From positions 1 to 33,169 of the forward strand of contig JALWNK010000071.1 of NCBI GenBank assembly GCA_026995935.1: a stretch of DNA of 33,169 bases. Direction: 5' to 3'. The DNA is from Deltaproteobacteria bacterium. GTDB lineage: Bacteria > Desulfobacterota > Dissulfuribacteria > Dissulfuribacterales > QOAL01. Below, in pieces: positions 23,356 through 31,605 of this stretch. The notes under the pieces were generated by a model, which was given only the letters and a program-made list of their open reading frames with translations, was not told the origin of the DNA and did no database searches. Position numbers and translations under genes: made by a program. Within the stretch, counting starts at the first letter, position 1, and each line of letters begins with the position of its first letter.

Positions 23356-24312
23356 CTACTGTTCTACGCTGTCTATTATTTCCTTGAAAACAGGTGGAAA
23401 TCGCCTGGCAAATTCTGGAAGCATCATAAGCATTATCTCCCTCATGGACGGATCTGCTGCCTTTGAGGCCCTGAGTCTGAAAATGTGCTTCCACTCCTCC
23501 AGGGTGGCATGGACCATTATCTCCGTCTTGCACGAATTTGGAAGGACGGTTCTGGCCGCCTGGGGGGATGATGTCTTAAGTAACTCAAGATAAATGGCCT
23601 CGGTCTCCTCCATGGCCCTTTCCCACATCTCGTATTCCCTGGAGCCCTCATCAAAAAAGCATGGTTTTATGAAGGTGACTGCGCCACCAAATTTTTCTTC
23701 CCCATAGCGGCAGTATCTCTGGGATTCCTGAAGGTACGATGCCACCCGGTGACGCACAAGCTCATGGGTCACTGCCCTGTTGACAATGATATGGGCAAGA
23801 AGGCACCTGTGTTTTACAAGAAGTGGAAGCTCAAGGCTGTCAACCTCTTGGGGTGAAAGCAGCCTCACCTCAATATCTTGTCCGGCCTCTCCCTTAGTTT
23901 CTATATCCTCAAAAAGGACCGGGTAGGCACCTTTAAGTTTCGCCTTTATGGCACAAATTAGCGAGGCAGTGGGAAGGCGCCTTGCAAGGTCCCTGAAGGA
24001 TCTTGGATTTCCAGAAACAATGAATTTACCATCTGAAATCCTTGAGGCCTGGCAAAAGCGTGGAATATGGATGAAAAAGTCCTGGTAGAACCGTTCCTCA
24101 GGGGCGGAAACCTCCAGCACCAGGTTGGCCATCTCGATTACCGACTCATGCCCCCGCCTTATAATGCCCCTGATAAAGGGCACTGCACTTTCAGTACTTA
24201 TCTTGTCTTCGCTCTTGTAACAGACCCTTCCGCAACGCTCTATCTGCTCAAGGACCTTTCCCTTTTGGAAATAATCGTCCAGGACCTCGAAACCCGGTGA
24301 AATGACCCTCAT
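23356..24312 (-). CDS. thyX: Flavin-dependent thymidylate synthase, long form
   Basis: ThyX methylates dUMP to dTMP using methylenetetrahydrofolate and FAD. The protein has the ThyX motif as RHRVASYLQESQRY at 187-200, the typical RxHxS-like segment GHESVIEM near 54-61 and the C-terminal region NSCKTEIMVHATLEEWKHIFRLR. It is 318 residues long, whereas many ThyX proteins have 215-250. The extra length lies between the GHESVIE segment and the motif (about 70-165). Inside the insertion ISDGKFIVSGNPRSFRDL resembles the insertion found in some long ThyX. A strong AAGGAGG precedes the ATG. It sits in a long mixed-function run between a polysaccharide gene and nadB. Confidence 0.92.
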   Translation of the reverse strand: MRVISPGFEVLDDYFQKGKVLEQIERCGRVCYKSEDKISTESAVPFIRGIIRRGHESVIEMANLVLEVSAPEERFYQDFFIHIPRFCQASRISDGKFIVSGNPRSFRDLARRLPTASLICAIKAKLKGAYPVLFEDIETKGEAGQDIEVRLLSPQEVDSLELPLLVKHRCLLAHIIVNRAVTHELVRHRVASYLQESQRYCRYGEEKFGGAVTFIKPCFFDEGSREYEMWERAMEETEAIYLELLKTSSPQAARTVLPNSCKTEIMVHATLEEWKHIFRLRASKAADPSMREIMLMMLPEFARRFPPVFKEIIDSVEQ

Positions 24313-24344
24313 GGCGCCTCCTTCTTTTTAGGTACTGGTAATTT

Positions 24345-26252
24345 TCAACCGTCTTTTTTGAAAGGCACTACCCTAACATTTACCCGCCTGGCTCCATGCC
24401 CTTTTGAGCCTATTTCCTCAAAGGAGACCAGAGGCCTCATCTGAACACACTCTACGCCAAGCCTCTTGCACCTTTTGTACATGGAGTCAAAGAGAGGGAA
24501 GGGAGATGACAAAATGGCTATGAAAACCATCTTTATGCCGTATCTTTTGACCAGCCGTTCCAGGTCCTTCCCGGTTCCAATGACCTTGACTCCATGGATC
24601 TCCTGGCCAAGCTTGGCCACGTCGTCATCTATGAATCCCACGGGCAGGTAATCATGGTTCTTCCTCTTTCTAAGTTCTCTCAGGAAGAGGTCCCCGCCGT
24701 CGCCTGCCCCGTAAATGAGTATTGGAATGGAGTGGCCCTTTTCCGCCTGCCTTACAAAGTACTCGTTAAACATCCTGAGCAGGAACCGGATACCGCCAAT
24801 CAGCATGAAGGTCATTATGGCATCTATGAAAAAGACAACCCTGGAAAATCCCTGGAACCTGTAAACGAATACGAGAACCCCCACGATGATGGCAGAGCTT
24901 GCAAGGGTTGCCTTTATTATCTTGAATGTGTCATCCAGGCTGGCAAAACGCCATTGGCCCCTGTAAAGGCCAAAAAACCAGAAACAGCTCACCTTGACTC
25001 CAAGGACAAGGGGAAGGGTCTTTTCAATAAGGTCCTGATTAAAGGGGCTGATTTGCCCGTCAAATTTTACAAGATATGCCGAATAGTAACCCACTGTCAG
25101 AAGAAAAAGATCAACGCATACCTGGAGGATCTGCTTCTTGTTGAGTACCGTGGCCATGACACCTGCAACCCTGGAGCATTCCCCCCTGTTTTGACAGGCA
25201 TCGTACACATCCTTGTTCAGGTAACCCAGAAAGACACCAAAAAACATGGAAAACACTGCTGTAATGCTGAGTACAGCCAGAAGTCCCTCCATGGAACAGG
25301 CTGCCATGTAAAGGGTGACGGCAGAGACACAGGCAGCCGCTACCATGAGGGTAAGAACCGTACGTTTCTCAGAAAGCCCCAAGAGCACCAATCTGTGAGA
25401 GGTGTGATCCCTTCCGCCCTGGGCTATGGAACGGCCTGCCCTGAGCCTGGAAAGGGAGACAAATGCAGTATCAAAAATGGGAATTATCAATACGGAGACG
25501 GGTACTGCAAGCATGAGAAGTATGTTTGACAGTCCCGCAAAGGACTCGCTGCCTGCTGCAAGGGCCGAATGTTTTATGTGGGTGCTTATAATTGCCAAGG
25601 CCCCAAGTACAAAGCCCAGGAACAGGCTTCCACAGTCTCCCATGAAGATCTTTGCCGGGTTGAAATTATAGACAAAAAAACCAAGGCATGCCCCTGCCAG
25701 GATTACTGCTGGAACGGCAACGGTTGCCATATCAAACATCAGACCGTAGGCTGCAAGGGACAGAGATGCCACCATGGAAATACCTGCAGAAAGCCCGTCC
25801 ATGTTGTCCAGGATGTTTACCGCGTTGGCCATGCCTATAAGCCAGAACACGCTTAAACATATGGAGAGCACCGGATATCCAGAAAGGTTGACCTTGAGCC
25901 CAAACCCCACCAGCAAGACTGCGCAAACCAGCTGTGCAAGGAATTTGCTTTGCGGGGAAAACTCCAGGAAATCATCAAGCAGTCCTATAAGGAAAAAGAG
26001 TCCCGCCCCTGTAAGAAGTAGAAGATTTTCATTGGCCTGTATCTGGTTGGCTGCCAGGAAGGGAATAATAAAGGCGAAAAATATGGCTACTCCGCCATAG
26101 AGGGCAGTAGGACGCTCATGCCACCTGTCCTTTCTGGGCATGGCCACAAGGCCCGTTTTTCTTGCAAAGACTATAACTACAGGGGTGAAGGCCGCGCTCA
26201 GGACAAAGGAGATGAGAAGATATCCTGCCAGTTGCGCCACCATGGCGTACAT
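24345..26252 (-). CDS. Fusion: WecA/MraY-type sugar-1-phosphate transferase with CapD-type membrane and nucleotide-binding half
   Basis: The 635-residue membrane protein joins two parts. Residues 1-345 form a polyprenyl-phosphate sugar-1-phosphate transferase with about 10 helices and the family motifs GLLDDFLE, NILDNMDGLSAG, FMGDCGSLFLG and GGRDHTSHRL. It should load a sugar phosphate on undecaprenyl phosphate. Residues 370-500 resemble the four-helix N-terminus of CapD/PglF nucleotide-sugar dehydratases. They are followed by a Rossmann-like domain (ILIYGAGDGGDLFLRELRKR, GFIDDD, VIGTGKDLERL), ending without the SDR catalytic domain. The gene overlaps nothing but lies one base after a separate SDR epimerase. 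It probably starts O-antigen, capsule or exopolysaccharide units. The join was read in one frame with no sign of sequencing error. Confidence 0.88.
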   Translation of the reverse strand: MYAMVAQLAGYLLISFVLSAAFTPVVIVFARKTGLVAMPRKDRWHERPTALYGGVAIFFAFIIPFLAANQIQANENLLLLTGAGLFFLIGLLDDFLEFSPQSKFLAQLVCAVLLVGFGLKVNLSGYPVLSICLSVFWLIGMANAVNILDNMDGLSAGISMVASLSLAAYGLMFDMATVAVPAVILAGACLGFFVYNFNPAKIFMGDCGSLFLGFVLGALAIISTHIKHSALAAGSESFAGLSNILLMLAVPVSVLIIPIFDTAFVSLSRLRAGRSIAQGGRDHTSHRLVLLGLSEKRTVLTLMVAAACVSAVTLYMAACSMEGLLAVLSITAVFSMFFGVFLGYLNKDVYDACQNRGECSRVAGVMATVLNKKQILQVCVDLFLLTVGYYSAYLVKFDGQISPFNQDLIEKTLPLVLGVKVSCFWFFGLYRGQWRFASLDDTFKIIKATLASSAIIVGVLVFVYRFQGFSRVVFFIDAIMTFMLIGGIRFLLRMFNEYFVRQAEKGHSIPILIYGAGDGGDLFLRELRKRKNHDYLPVGFIDDDVAKLGQEIHGVKVIGTGKDLERLVKRYGIKMVFIAILSSPFPLFDSMYKRCKRLGVECVQMRPLVSFEEIGSKGHGARRVNVRVVPFKKDG

Positions 26253-26253
26253 T

Positions 26254-27222
26254 TCAGACAGCCCTTGACCTGAAATATTCTATGGTGTGCTGCAGGATTT
26301 CATCTAGCGGGGTTTCCGGAATAAAACCAATCAGCCCTTTTAGCTTATCGAGTGACGGAACCCTTCTCATCATGTCCTCAAAGTCCTTACCGTAGGCCTG
26401 ATCATACGGAATGAATACGATCTCGGACCTGCTTCCAACAAGTTCCTTAATCTTTTGGGCAAGATCCGCTATGCTTATCTCCTCGGTCCCGCCTATATTA
26501 ACCACTTCACCTGAGCCTTCCTGGCACTTTATGAGCTTGTAAATGGCCCGTACCACGTCTCCTACGTAGGTGAAAGTGCGGGTCTGCTTGCCATCTCCAT
26601 AGACAGTTATCGGGTCATCCCTAAGTGCCTGCTGGATGAATCTTGGCACGACCATGCCATACATGCCCGTCTGTCTTGGACCAATGGTGTTAAAACACCG
26701 GATAATGATGGTATCCAGTTTTTTGGTGCGATGGTATGCCAGGGCAGTAAACTCATCCACAAGCTTGCTGGCTGCATAGCTCCATCTCATGGTGCTTGGC
26801 GGGCCATAGATGAGATTGTCATCTTCCTTCAGCGGGGCATGCATGTGCTTGCCGTACACCTCCGATGTTGAGGCAACCAGGATCTTCTTCTTGTACCTGT
26901 TCGCAAGTTTAAGTGCCGTTTCCGTCCCCAAAATATTTGTCTCAATGGATGAAAGTGGATTTTCAAGAACATGTTTCACGCCAACTGCGGCTGCAAGATG
27001 CACCACGCAGTCGCAGGAGGAAATGAGATCATCCATCACTCTTTCGTTCAATATTGTATCTATGACGTAGCTGAATCTGGGATTATCGAAAAGGTGAGAT
27101 ATGTTATCAAGGCTTCCTGTTGACAGATCGTCTACTACCGATACCGTTTCTCCCTTTTCCAAAAGAAGGTCACACAAATTTGACCCTATAAACCCAGCTC
27201 CCCCTGTAACAAGGATATTCAT
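26254..27222 (-). CDS. NAD-dependent nucleotide-sugar epimerase/dehydratase (SDR)
   Basis: The 322-residue extended-SDR enzyme starts with NILVTGGAGFIGSNLCDLLL and has the catalytic set VASTSEVYGK and YAASK (Tyr-x3-Lys) with NTIGPRQTGMYGMVVPRF. TYVGDVVRAI and a C-terminal sugar-binding part also match UDP-glucose 4-epimerases, UDP-glucuronate decarboxylases and dTDP-glucose dehydratases. Which sugar it uses is not clear. The ATG at 27222 with GGGGAG at 27227-27232 is chosen over the TTG three bases earlier. It opens the run that continues through the WecA/CapD fusion, and the two products may act in sequence on the same nucleotide sugar. Confidence 0.87.
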   Translation of the reverse strand: MNILVTGGAGFIGSNLCDLLLEKGETVSVVDDLSTGSLDNISHLFDNPRFSYVIDTILNERVMDDLISSCDCVVHLAAAVGVKHVLENPLSSIETNILGTETALKLANRYKKKILVASTSEVYGKHMHAPLKEDDNLIYGPPSTMRWSYAASKLVDEFTALAYHRTKKLDTIIIRCFNTIGPRQTGMYGMVVPRFIQQALRDDPITVYGDGKQTRTFTYVGDVVRAIYKLIKCQEGSGEVVNIGGTEEISIADLAQKIKELVGSRSEIVFIPYDQAYGKDFEDMMRRVPSLDKLKGLIGFIPETPLDEILQHTIEYFRSRAV

Positions 27223-27225
27223 CAA

Positions 27226-27429
27226 TCTCCCCTGTGAAAAATTCGCTTACCTCGTGTTAAAAACGTTCATGAACAAAGTAAGAGAAATTTGACAGCTACT
27301 TTTGAAAATATCAACTATAACTTGTTAGTTTTAACGTAATACTCCTTGTCTTTCAATAACCACTATTTAAAATTGTAGCACGTTTTATACCGTTAATCAG
27401 CCTATCAATCAGATTATCAGATTGTTTTT
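27226..27429. other. Intergenic region between CODH and epimerase genes
   Basis: This 204-base AT-rich gap holds a low-confidence minus-strand promoter for the epimerase run, TTGAAA (about 27357-27352) and TAAAAC 17 bases later. Just after the CODH stop there are near-tandem AATCTGAT units (27405-27425) and a third CTGAT nearby. A weak CAATC/GATTG stem is possible, but no U-tract follows. No small gene was recognised. Confidence 0.35.
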
Positions 27430-29307
27430 CTAAACTGAAAGTCCAAGGGCCGCGCGTTTTTTAGATATCCTTGCATCAATGAGCTTTGCTGCCTTAAAAG
27501 GGTCGGGTTCGATGCAAAAACAGGCGCCCAGAAGCTCATCCAGCCCTTTTAAGGCAAGATCAGTTACAACGCTGGAACCCGTGATGTTTGGAGGATGGCC
27601 CAGGTGTGTAAAGATGCCCGAGGCCACTGCATAGGTCCCGATGGTCGCCGCCTTTTCCGAATACCATTCAGGGGAAGAGGCAGCCAGGGGCAAATCACTA
27701 ATGGAAACACCTAGCTCATTTGCCAAAAGCGAAGCAAGCTGAAGTATCCTGGCATTGTCAACGCAGCTTCCCATGTGAAGAACTGGGGGAATTTTAAGGG
27801 CCTCACAGACCTCTCCAAGGTTTGGACCTGCATATTTTGAGGCCTCGGGCAGGAGCAGACCTCCCTTTCCAGCTGCAACAGTAACGCAACCTGTTACTAT
27901 TACCAGGATATCCCTCTTAATCAGCTCCCTTGTCAGGTTGAGATTGCAGTAGTCATGCTTGTACTTGGGGTTGTTACATCCCACTATCCCAACGGCACCA
28001 CGAATCCTGCCAGACTTAATTGCATCTACCAAGGGCGAAAGGGAGCCTCCAAGTGCGGAGATGATTGCCTCTACTGAGAAACCGGTCATCAGCTCTACAG
28101 GCTCAGATGGTATGAGAACCCGGTCCTTGTTTCTTAGGGGATAGCGGTCTATGGCCATGCGCACCAGCTTTCTTGCCTGCTGCCCTGCGCTCACCATGTC
28201 AAAACGCACATGTTCTGCACCAGTAAAGCGTGCCTTGTCCGCAGTTGTCACCATCTTTGTATGGTAGCACTTTGCCACCTGAACAAGACTTGGCATTATG
28301 CACTGATAGTCAACAATGATGAGTTCGACCGCTCCCGTGACTATTGCAAGCTCTGTCATCAGGTGATTCCCTGCCATGGGAATGCCCTTTCTCATCATGA
28401 GCTCGTTGCCTGTGCAACACAGGCCAGCCAGATTGATTCCCTTGGCCCCCTTGTTCCTTGCCCTTGAAACAAGTTCTGGGTCTTGTACTGCCTCAAGGAC
28501 CTTTTCAGACACTATGGGATTGTGGCCGTGAACCAGTATATTTACATGATCTTCCTTGAGGACCCCAAGGTTCACCTTTGACATATGAGGTGTTGGGGTG
28601 CCAAAGAGAATATCTGACAGCTCAGTGGCAATCATTGAACCTGCCCAGCCGTCTGCCAGGCACATCCTGAGACCGTGAAGCAGGGTATTTGTAGCATCGT
28701 TATCACAACCCATGTGGGTCCTGTGCATCATCTCGGTAATCTCCCTGTCAACGCCCCTTGGAACAATACCAAGATCCTTCCATTTTTTTCTCTGAACAGA
28801 GGGGACGCGTCTTACAAAGGCCACTTCTTCCCTGCGGCTGCCAAAGCTTTCAAGAAATTCGTCAGCAAGATCCCTTGCCACACGGAGAGCTGACCTGCCT
28901 TCTGTTTCTATCCCCATCTCCCTTGCAATTCGGAGCATTTTATCCTGATCCGTGATGGAATAGTCAGATGTCTCCTGGTTGGCCACGGCGTGAAAGGCCT
29001 CAATGCAATCCCTGCCATGATCAGAATGGCCTGCAGCCCCTCCAGCCAGAAAACGTCCAAAATTCCTGGCTACGATAACATGTTCATCTGCGCCACAAAC
29101 GCCAAGGGGGGCCTTTTTGGATATCCTGCATGGGCCCATGGTGCAAATTCGGCAACAAACTCCGCTCTCCCCAAACTTGCAGTGGGGGCTTTGCTTCAAA
29201 AGCCTGTCCCAGGCCGTTTCAACCCCGTCCCTGGATGCCTTTTCAAGCATTATCCTGGCATCCTCCCAAACACTCTTTTCGCGCGCTTCCTTTTCCCTAT
29301 TTGCCAT
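27430..29307 (-). CDS. cooS: Anaerobic Ni-carbon monoxide dehydrogenase catalytic subunit
   Basis: CODH oxidises CO with water to CO2, two protons and two electrons at a Ni-Fe-S cluster. The ATG at 29307 gives 625 residues; an upstream start at 29340 is possible but less likely. The D and B cluster cysteines are in CKFGESGVCCRICTMGPC and GVCGAD. The C-cluster ligands are all visible: histidine in VHGHNPI, then cysteines in GLCCTGNE, VDYQCIMPS, GIVGCNNPK, VTGCVTVAAGK and HMGSCVDN. It is therefore a full active-site enzyme of the monofunctional CooS type. The usual partners (CooF ferredoxin, CooC nickel ATPase, acetyl-CoA synthase subunits) are not adjacent. The upstream gene is a radical SAM protein 40 bases away, probably co-transcribed. 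Confidence 0.94.
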   Translation of the reverse strand: MANREKEAREKSVWEDARIMLEKASRDGVETAWDRLLKQSPHCKFGESGVCCRICTMGPCRISKKAPLGVCGADEHVIVARNFGRFLAGGAAGHSDHGRDCIEAFHAVANQETSDYSITDQDKMLRIAREMGIETEGRSALRVARDLADEFLESFGSRREEVAFVRRVPSVQRKKWKDLGIVPRGVDREITEMMHRTHMGCDNDATNTLLHGLRMCLADGWAGSMIATELSDILFGTPTPHMSKVNLGVLKEDHVNILVHGHNPIVSEKVLEAVQDPELVSRARNKGAKGINLAGLCCTGNELMMRKGIPMAGNHLMTELAIVTGAVELIIVDYQCIMPSLVQVAKCYHTKMVTTADKARFTGAEHVRFDMVSAGQQARKLVRMAIDRYPLRNKDRVLIPSEPVELMTGFSVEAIISALGGSLSPLVDAIKSGRIRGAVGIVGCNNPKYKHDYCNLNLTRELIKRDILVIVTGCVTVAAGKGGLLLPEASKYAGPNLGEVCEALKIPPVLHMGSCVDNARILQLASLLANELGVSISDLPLAASSPEWYSEKAATIGTYAVASGIFTHLGHPPNITGSSVVTDLALKGLDELLGACFCIEPDPFKAAKLIDARISKKRAALGLSV

Positions 29308-29347
29308 GATTAAAGTCCCCCATATTCTAAAGACCTTCAAAACCTTA

Positions 29348-30403
29348 TTATCTTAAAACGACCTCTTCCTTTAGCATGCAGCAGGCTACCTTGTACATGG
29401 GTTCTCCCTGCGGGTCATACTCCAGGTTTCCTGGATGAAAAAGTTTGTTCATTACACACCCTTCTGGAATCTTCAGGTTGTAAAGCTCGGATTCCGTAAG
29501 GGGAGCCCTTTTCTCAAGACGGCCCTTTCTTATTTCATAGGAATGAAGGGGATAATCCTCACACAGGGGGCAGGTATAAACCCGACCGTTTGGAAAGACA
29601 AAGTAATTCTCAGCCACAAATCCGGCACATTCAAAGGGTTCATCCCTTTCCAAAAAGACCTTGGGATAGTGGCAGACAAGCCCCAGTTTTGCAGCCTCAA
29701 ACGCCGTCTCAGGAACAACAGATTCCCATACATCCCTTGTCAGTTGAAGTCTTGCGCCTCCTTCCCTGGCAGGATTGCCCCTTATGCCAATCACCTGGAT
29801 GAAAAAGCGTGAAACGCCAAGCTTTTGTAAGAGTTTTGGCATGTTTGGAAGATCATGAATATTGGCCGCACTTGCCGTAAAAATGGAACTTACTGAAAAC
29901 CCCCTTTTTACAGTGGCTCGAATCCCCTTGGTGCAGGTCTCAAAGGTCCCGCGCCCCCTGATGGAATCGTTTATTTCAGGCTTGGAGCCGTCAAGGCTGA
30001 AGCTAAAGTAGTCCACCTCCTCTGGAGTCACCTTATCCAAGATATTGTGAAAAAGGTAACCGTTGGTATCAACAGTTATGGAGGCGTATCCTAGTCTCCT
30101 TGCCTCCTTGATCCCAGTGGCAAGAGCGGGATTTAACGTGGGCTCACCACCCAGAAAGATGACATTGGTATCCTGCACCTTTTTTATGGCGCCTGAGCCG
30201 TGTTCAAGGGAAAAAAGTCTCAGCCAGCCATTTATGGTATCTTCGTCAAGGGTTCTTGTGCCGTGCTGATCGGGATTTATGTAACAGTGGGCGCACTTGA
30301 GATTACAGGCGGTGAGTATATGAAAAAAAAGGTTTCGACTGTGGGGCTGAAACTCAACAGTGCGCCTTAAAAAATTGTTGCCTTTTGTAGTTGTCTCTTT
30401 CAT
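29348..30403 (-). CDS. Radical SAM protein with cysteine-rich C-terminus
   Basis: With the ATG at 30403, seven bases after the deaminase stop, the product has 351 residues; a TTG at 30439 would overlap that gene and lacks an RBS. The radical SAM cluster motif is CNLKCAHC, followed by LGGEPTLNP, the VDTNGY segment and SFSLDGSKPEINDSIRG, so a working SAM-cleaving core is expected. The C-terminal 110 residues carry further cysteines in ECAGF, CPLCEDYP, EGCV and ACCML. This is a SPASM/twitch-like arrangement that could bind one or two extra Fe-S clusters. Such proteins often modify peptides or help mature cofactors. The substrate is unknown. Position between a deaminase-like gene and CODH hints at, but does not prove, a link to CODH. 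Confidence 0.88.
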   Translation of the reverse strand: MKETTTKGNNFLRRTVEFQPHSRNLFFHILTACNLKCAHCYINPDQHGTRTLDEDTINGWLRLFSLEHGSGAIKKVQDTNVIFLGGEPTLNPALATGIKEARRLGYASITVDTNGYLFHNILDKVTPEEVDYFSFSLDGSKPEINDSIRGRGTFETCTKGIRATVKRGFSVSSIFTASAANIHDLPNMPKLLQKLGVSRFFIQVIGIRGNPAREGGARLQLTRDVWESVVPETAFEAAKLGLVCHYPKVFLERDEPFECAGFVAENYFVFPNGRVYTCPLCEDYPLHSYEIRKGRLEKRAPLTESELYNLKIPEGCVMNKLFHPGNLEYDPQGEPMYKVACCMLKEEVVLR

Positions 30404-30410
30404 TAAAACT

Positions 30411-30953
30411 TCAAACCTCTTGCAGGGTATATCTTTCAAGAAGGGTATTTTTAAGATAATGGGTTTTAGGGCTTGAAAAAAAGGACTTGAAAAGCCGGAT
30501 GCTCTCTTTCCTCAAGACTCCTCCAATTATCTCAACCTCCGCACTGTTGTAAAGGCACCTTTCTGCCATATTCTTGCCTGATACGGAAAAGGGACCCCTG
30601 AACTCCATTCCGCAGGCACCGCCCATTACGTCTTCATAGGCAAAAACAATGCGTTTCACCCCGCTTATGATCAGGGCCCCGGTACACATAAGGCATGGCT
30701 CAAGGGTGGAATAGCAAGTAATCTCGCCCCCAGGTCTTCTAGCATCGAACCAGTTTCTAAGGGCAACCATCTCGGCATGGTCAAGCTCGTTCTGGAGCTT
30801 GCCGCTACTGTTCATCCTGCTTCCCCTTGCAATTATGCCACCTTCGCCAACCAGAACACATCCAACAGGAAACTCCCCGGCCTTAAGGGCCTTCTCAGCA
30901 AGGGCCAGTGCCTCTGCCATCCATCTTTCATGCATATGAAGGTACTTATTCAT
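30411..30953 (-). CDS. TadA-like nucleoside/nucleotide deaminase
   Basis: The zinc deaminase motifs are HAEMVALR (about 61-68, histidine ligand and catalytic glutamate) and STLEPCLMCTGAL (about 85-97, two cysteine ligands). The start ERWMAEALALAEKALKAGEFPVGCVLV resembles tRNA adenosine deaminase TadA. Against TadA, the motif VFAYEDVMGGACGMEFRG and the altered C-terminal part (SFFSSPKTHYLKNTLLERY) make the substrate uncertain; guanine, cytosine or a modified base are options. The ATG at 30953 overlaps the upstream stop by 8 bases; a TTG at 30962 is the alternative. With about 180 residues it is slightly longer than usual TadA. It lies within the cysteine-rich protein/radical SAM/CODH run. Confidence 0.82.
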   Translation of the reverse strand: MNKYLHMHERWMAEALALAEKALKAGEFPVGCVLVGEGGIIARGSRMNSSGKLQNELDHAEMVALRNWFDARRPGGEITCYSTLEPCLMCTGALIISGVKRIVFAYEDVMGGACGMEFRGPFSVSGKNMAERCLYNSAEVEIIGGVLRKESIRLFKSFFSSPKTHYLKNTLLERYTLQEV

Positions 30954-31473
30954 TTCTGGCAAGCCACATCTTTATGTACTCTTCCAGTATAAAGGCCCTC
31001 TCTGTCTCTTCCTGCATGGCGTGTTGCACCTTTTTTATGGCTTCGGGACTGAGCCTGTCATAAAGCCGTCTGCACATGAAGTTAACACAGATTACATGGC
31101 GTGCGGTAATAAGACAGCCCTTTTCACCCAGGAACCAGCAGCCTGTGGAATCCCAGGGCCTTGAAGGCAGCTTTACGCCCAAAAGGAGGTTGATTAGCAG
31201 ATTGACCACGTCAAACTTGTTTTCTATGCCGCTTCCGCAACAACTTCCTCCATCTTGGAGGGCACACCGGGTACATTCATCCACAACACCCGTTTCCGCC
31301 ATTTTTTCCCAATTGCTGGCTATGCTCTCTTTGTATTCCTCAAGAAGGCGAACCACTGTAGCATCCGAGAGCAACTCCTTTGAGCAGTTATCAAAGAGTA
31401 GGTGTGCCCATTTGAGTTTTACTTCAATGGGATGGTCCGTGCCCATGGGAATTTTTTTAAAATCCATTTCCAT
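30946..31473 (-). CDS. Cysteine-rich protein, YkgJ-like, unknown function
   Basis: The 175-residue cytoplasmic protein has two cysteine groups: CTRCALQDGGSCC with one more serine/glycine turn (about 67-79), then C111 in DSTGCWFLGEKGC, with C119, C128 and C133 in RHVICVNFMCRRL. The pattern C-x2-C...CC...C-x7-C...C-x4-C recalls YkgJ-type cysteine clusters (PF03692), thought to bind Fe-S or zinc, but I am not sure of membership. It heads the operon leading to the deaminase, radical SAM and CODH genes. AGGAAAA is before its ATG. A minus-strand promoter in the 132-base gap with purM is likely, but I could not settle its boxes. Confidence 0.8.
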   Translation of the reverse strand: MEMDFKKIPMGTDHPIEVKLKWAHLLFDNCSKELLSDATVVRLLEEYKESIASNWEKMAETGVVDECTRCALQDGGSCCGSGIENKFDVVNLLINLLLGVKLPSRPWDSTGCWFLGEKGCLITARHVICVNFMCRRLYDRLSPEAIKKVQHAMQEETERAFILEEYIKMWLARNE

Positions 31474-31498
31474 TTTTCCTGAGTCAGTTGCAAGACCT

Positions 31499-31504
31499 TA
31501 TAAT
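31499..31504 (+). promoter_or_regulatory. Candidate -10 box of purM promoter
   Basis: A perfect TATAAT lies 102 bases upstream of purM in the divergent gap 31474-31605. No convincing -35 box stands 16-18 bases before it. The leader that would result has no riboswitch pattern that I recognise. Confidence 0.35.
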
Positions 31505-31605
31505 TTACACTATCCATGGGGATTGCAGCACATCTAAATGGAGAATATCATATACAAGGCATGTTGATAAATTCTATTTTGAAAAGTTGCGATTGAGAGG
31601 AAAAG

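Noticed and set aside
24594-25529. Long open frame (311 codons) on the plus strand
   Set aside because: It lies wholly antisense to the WecA/CapD fusion gene, gives a low-complexity protein with no recognisable motifs and no RBS; it is a codon-bias shadow.
31505-31605. Riboswitch in the purM leader
   Set aside because: No paired elements or purine, PRPP or guanidine-type consensus could be recognised by eye.
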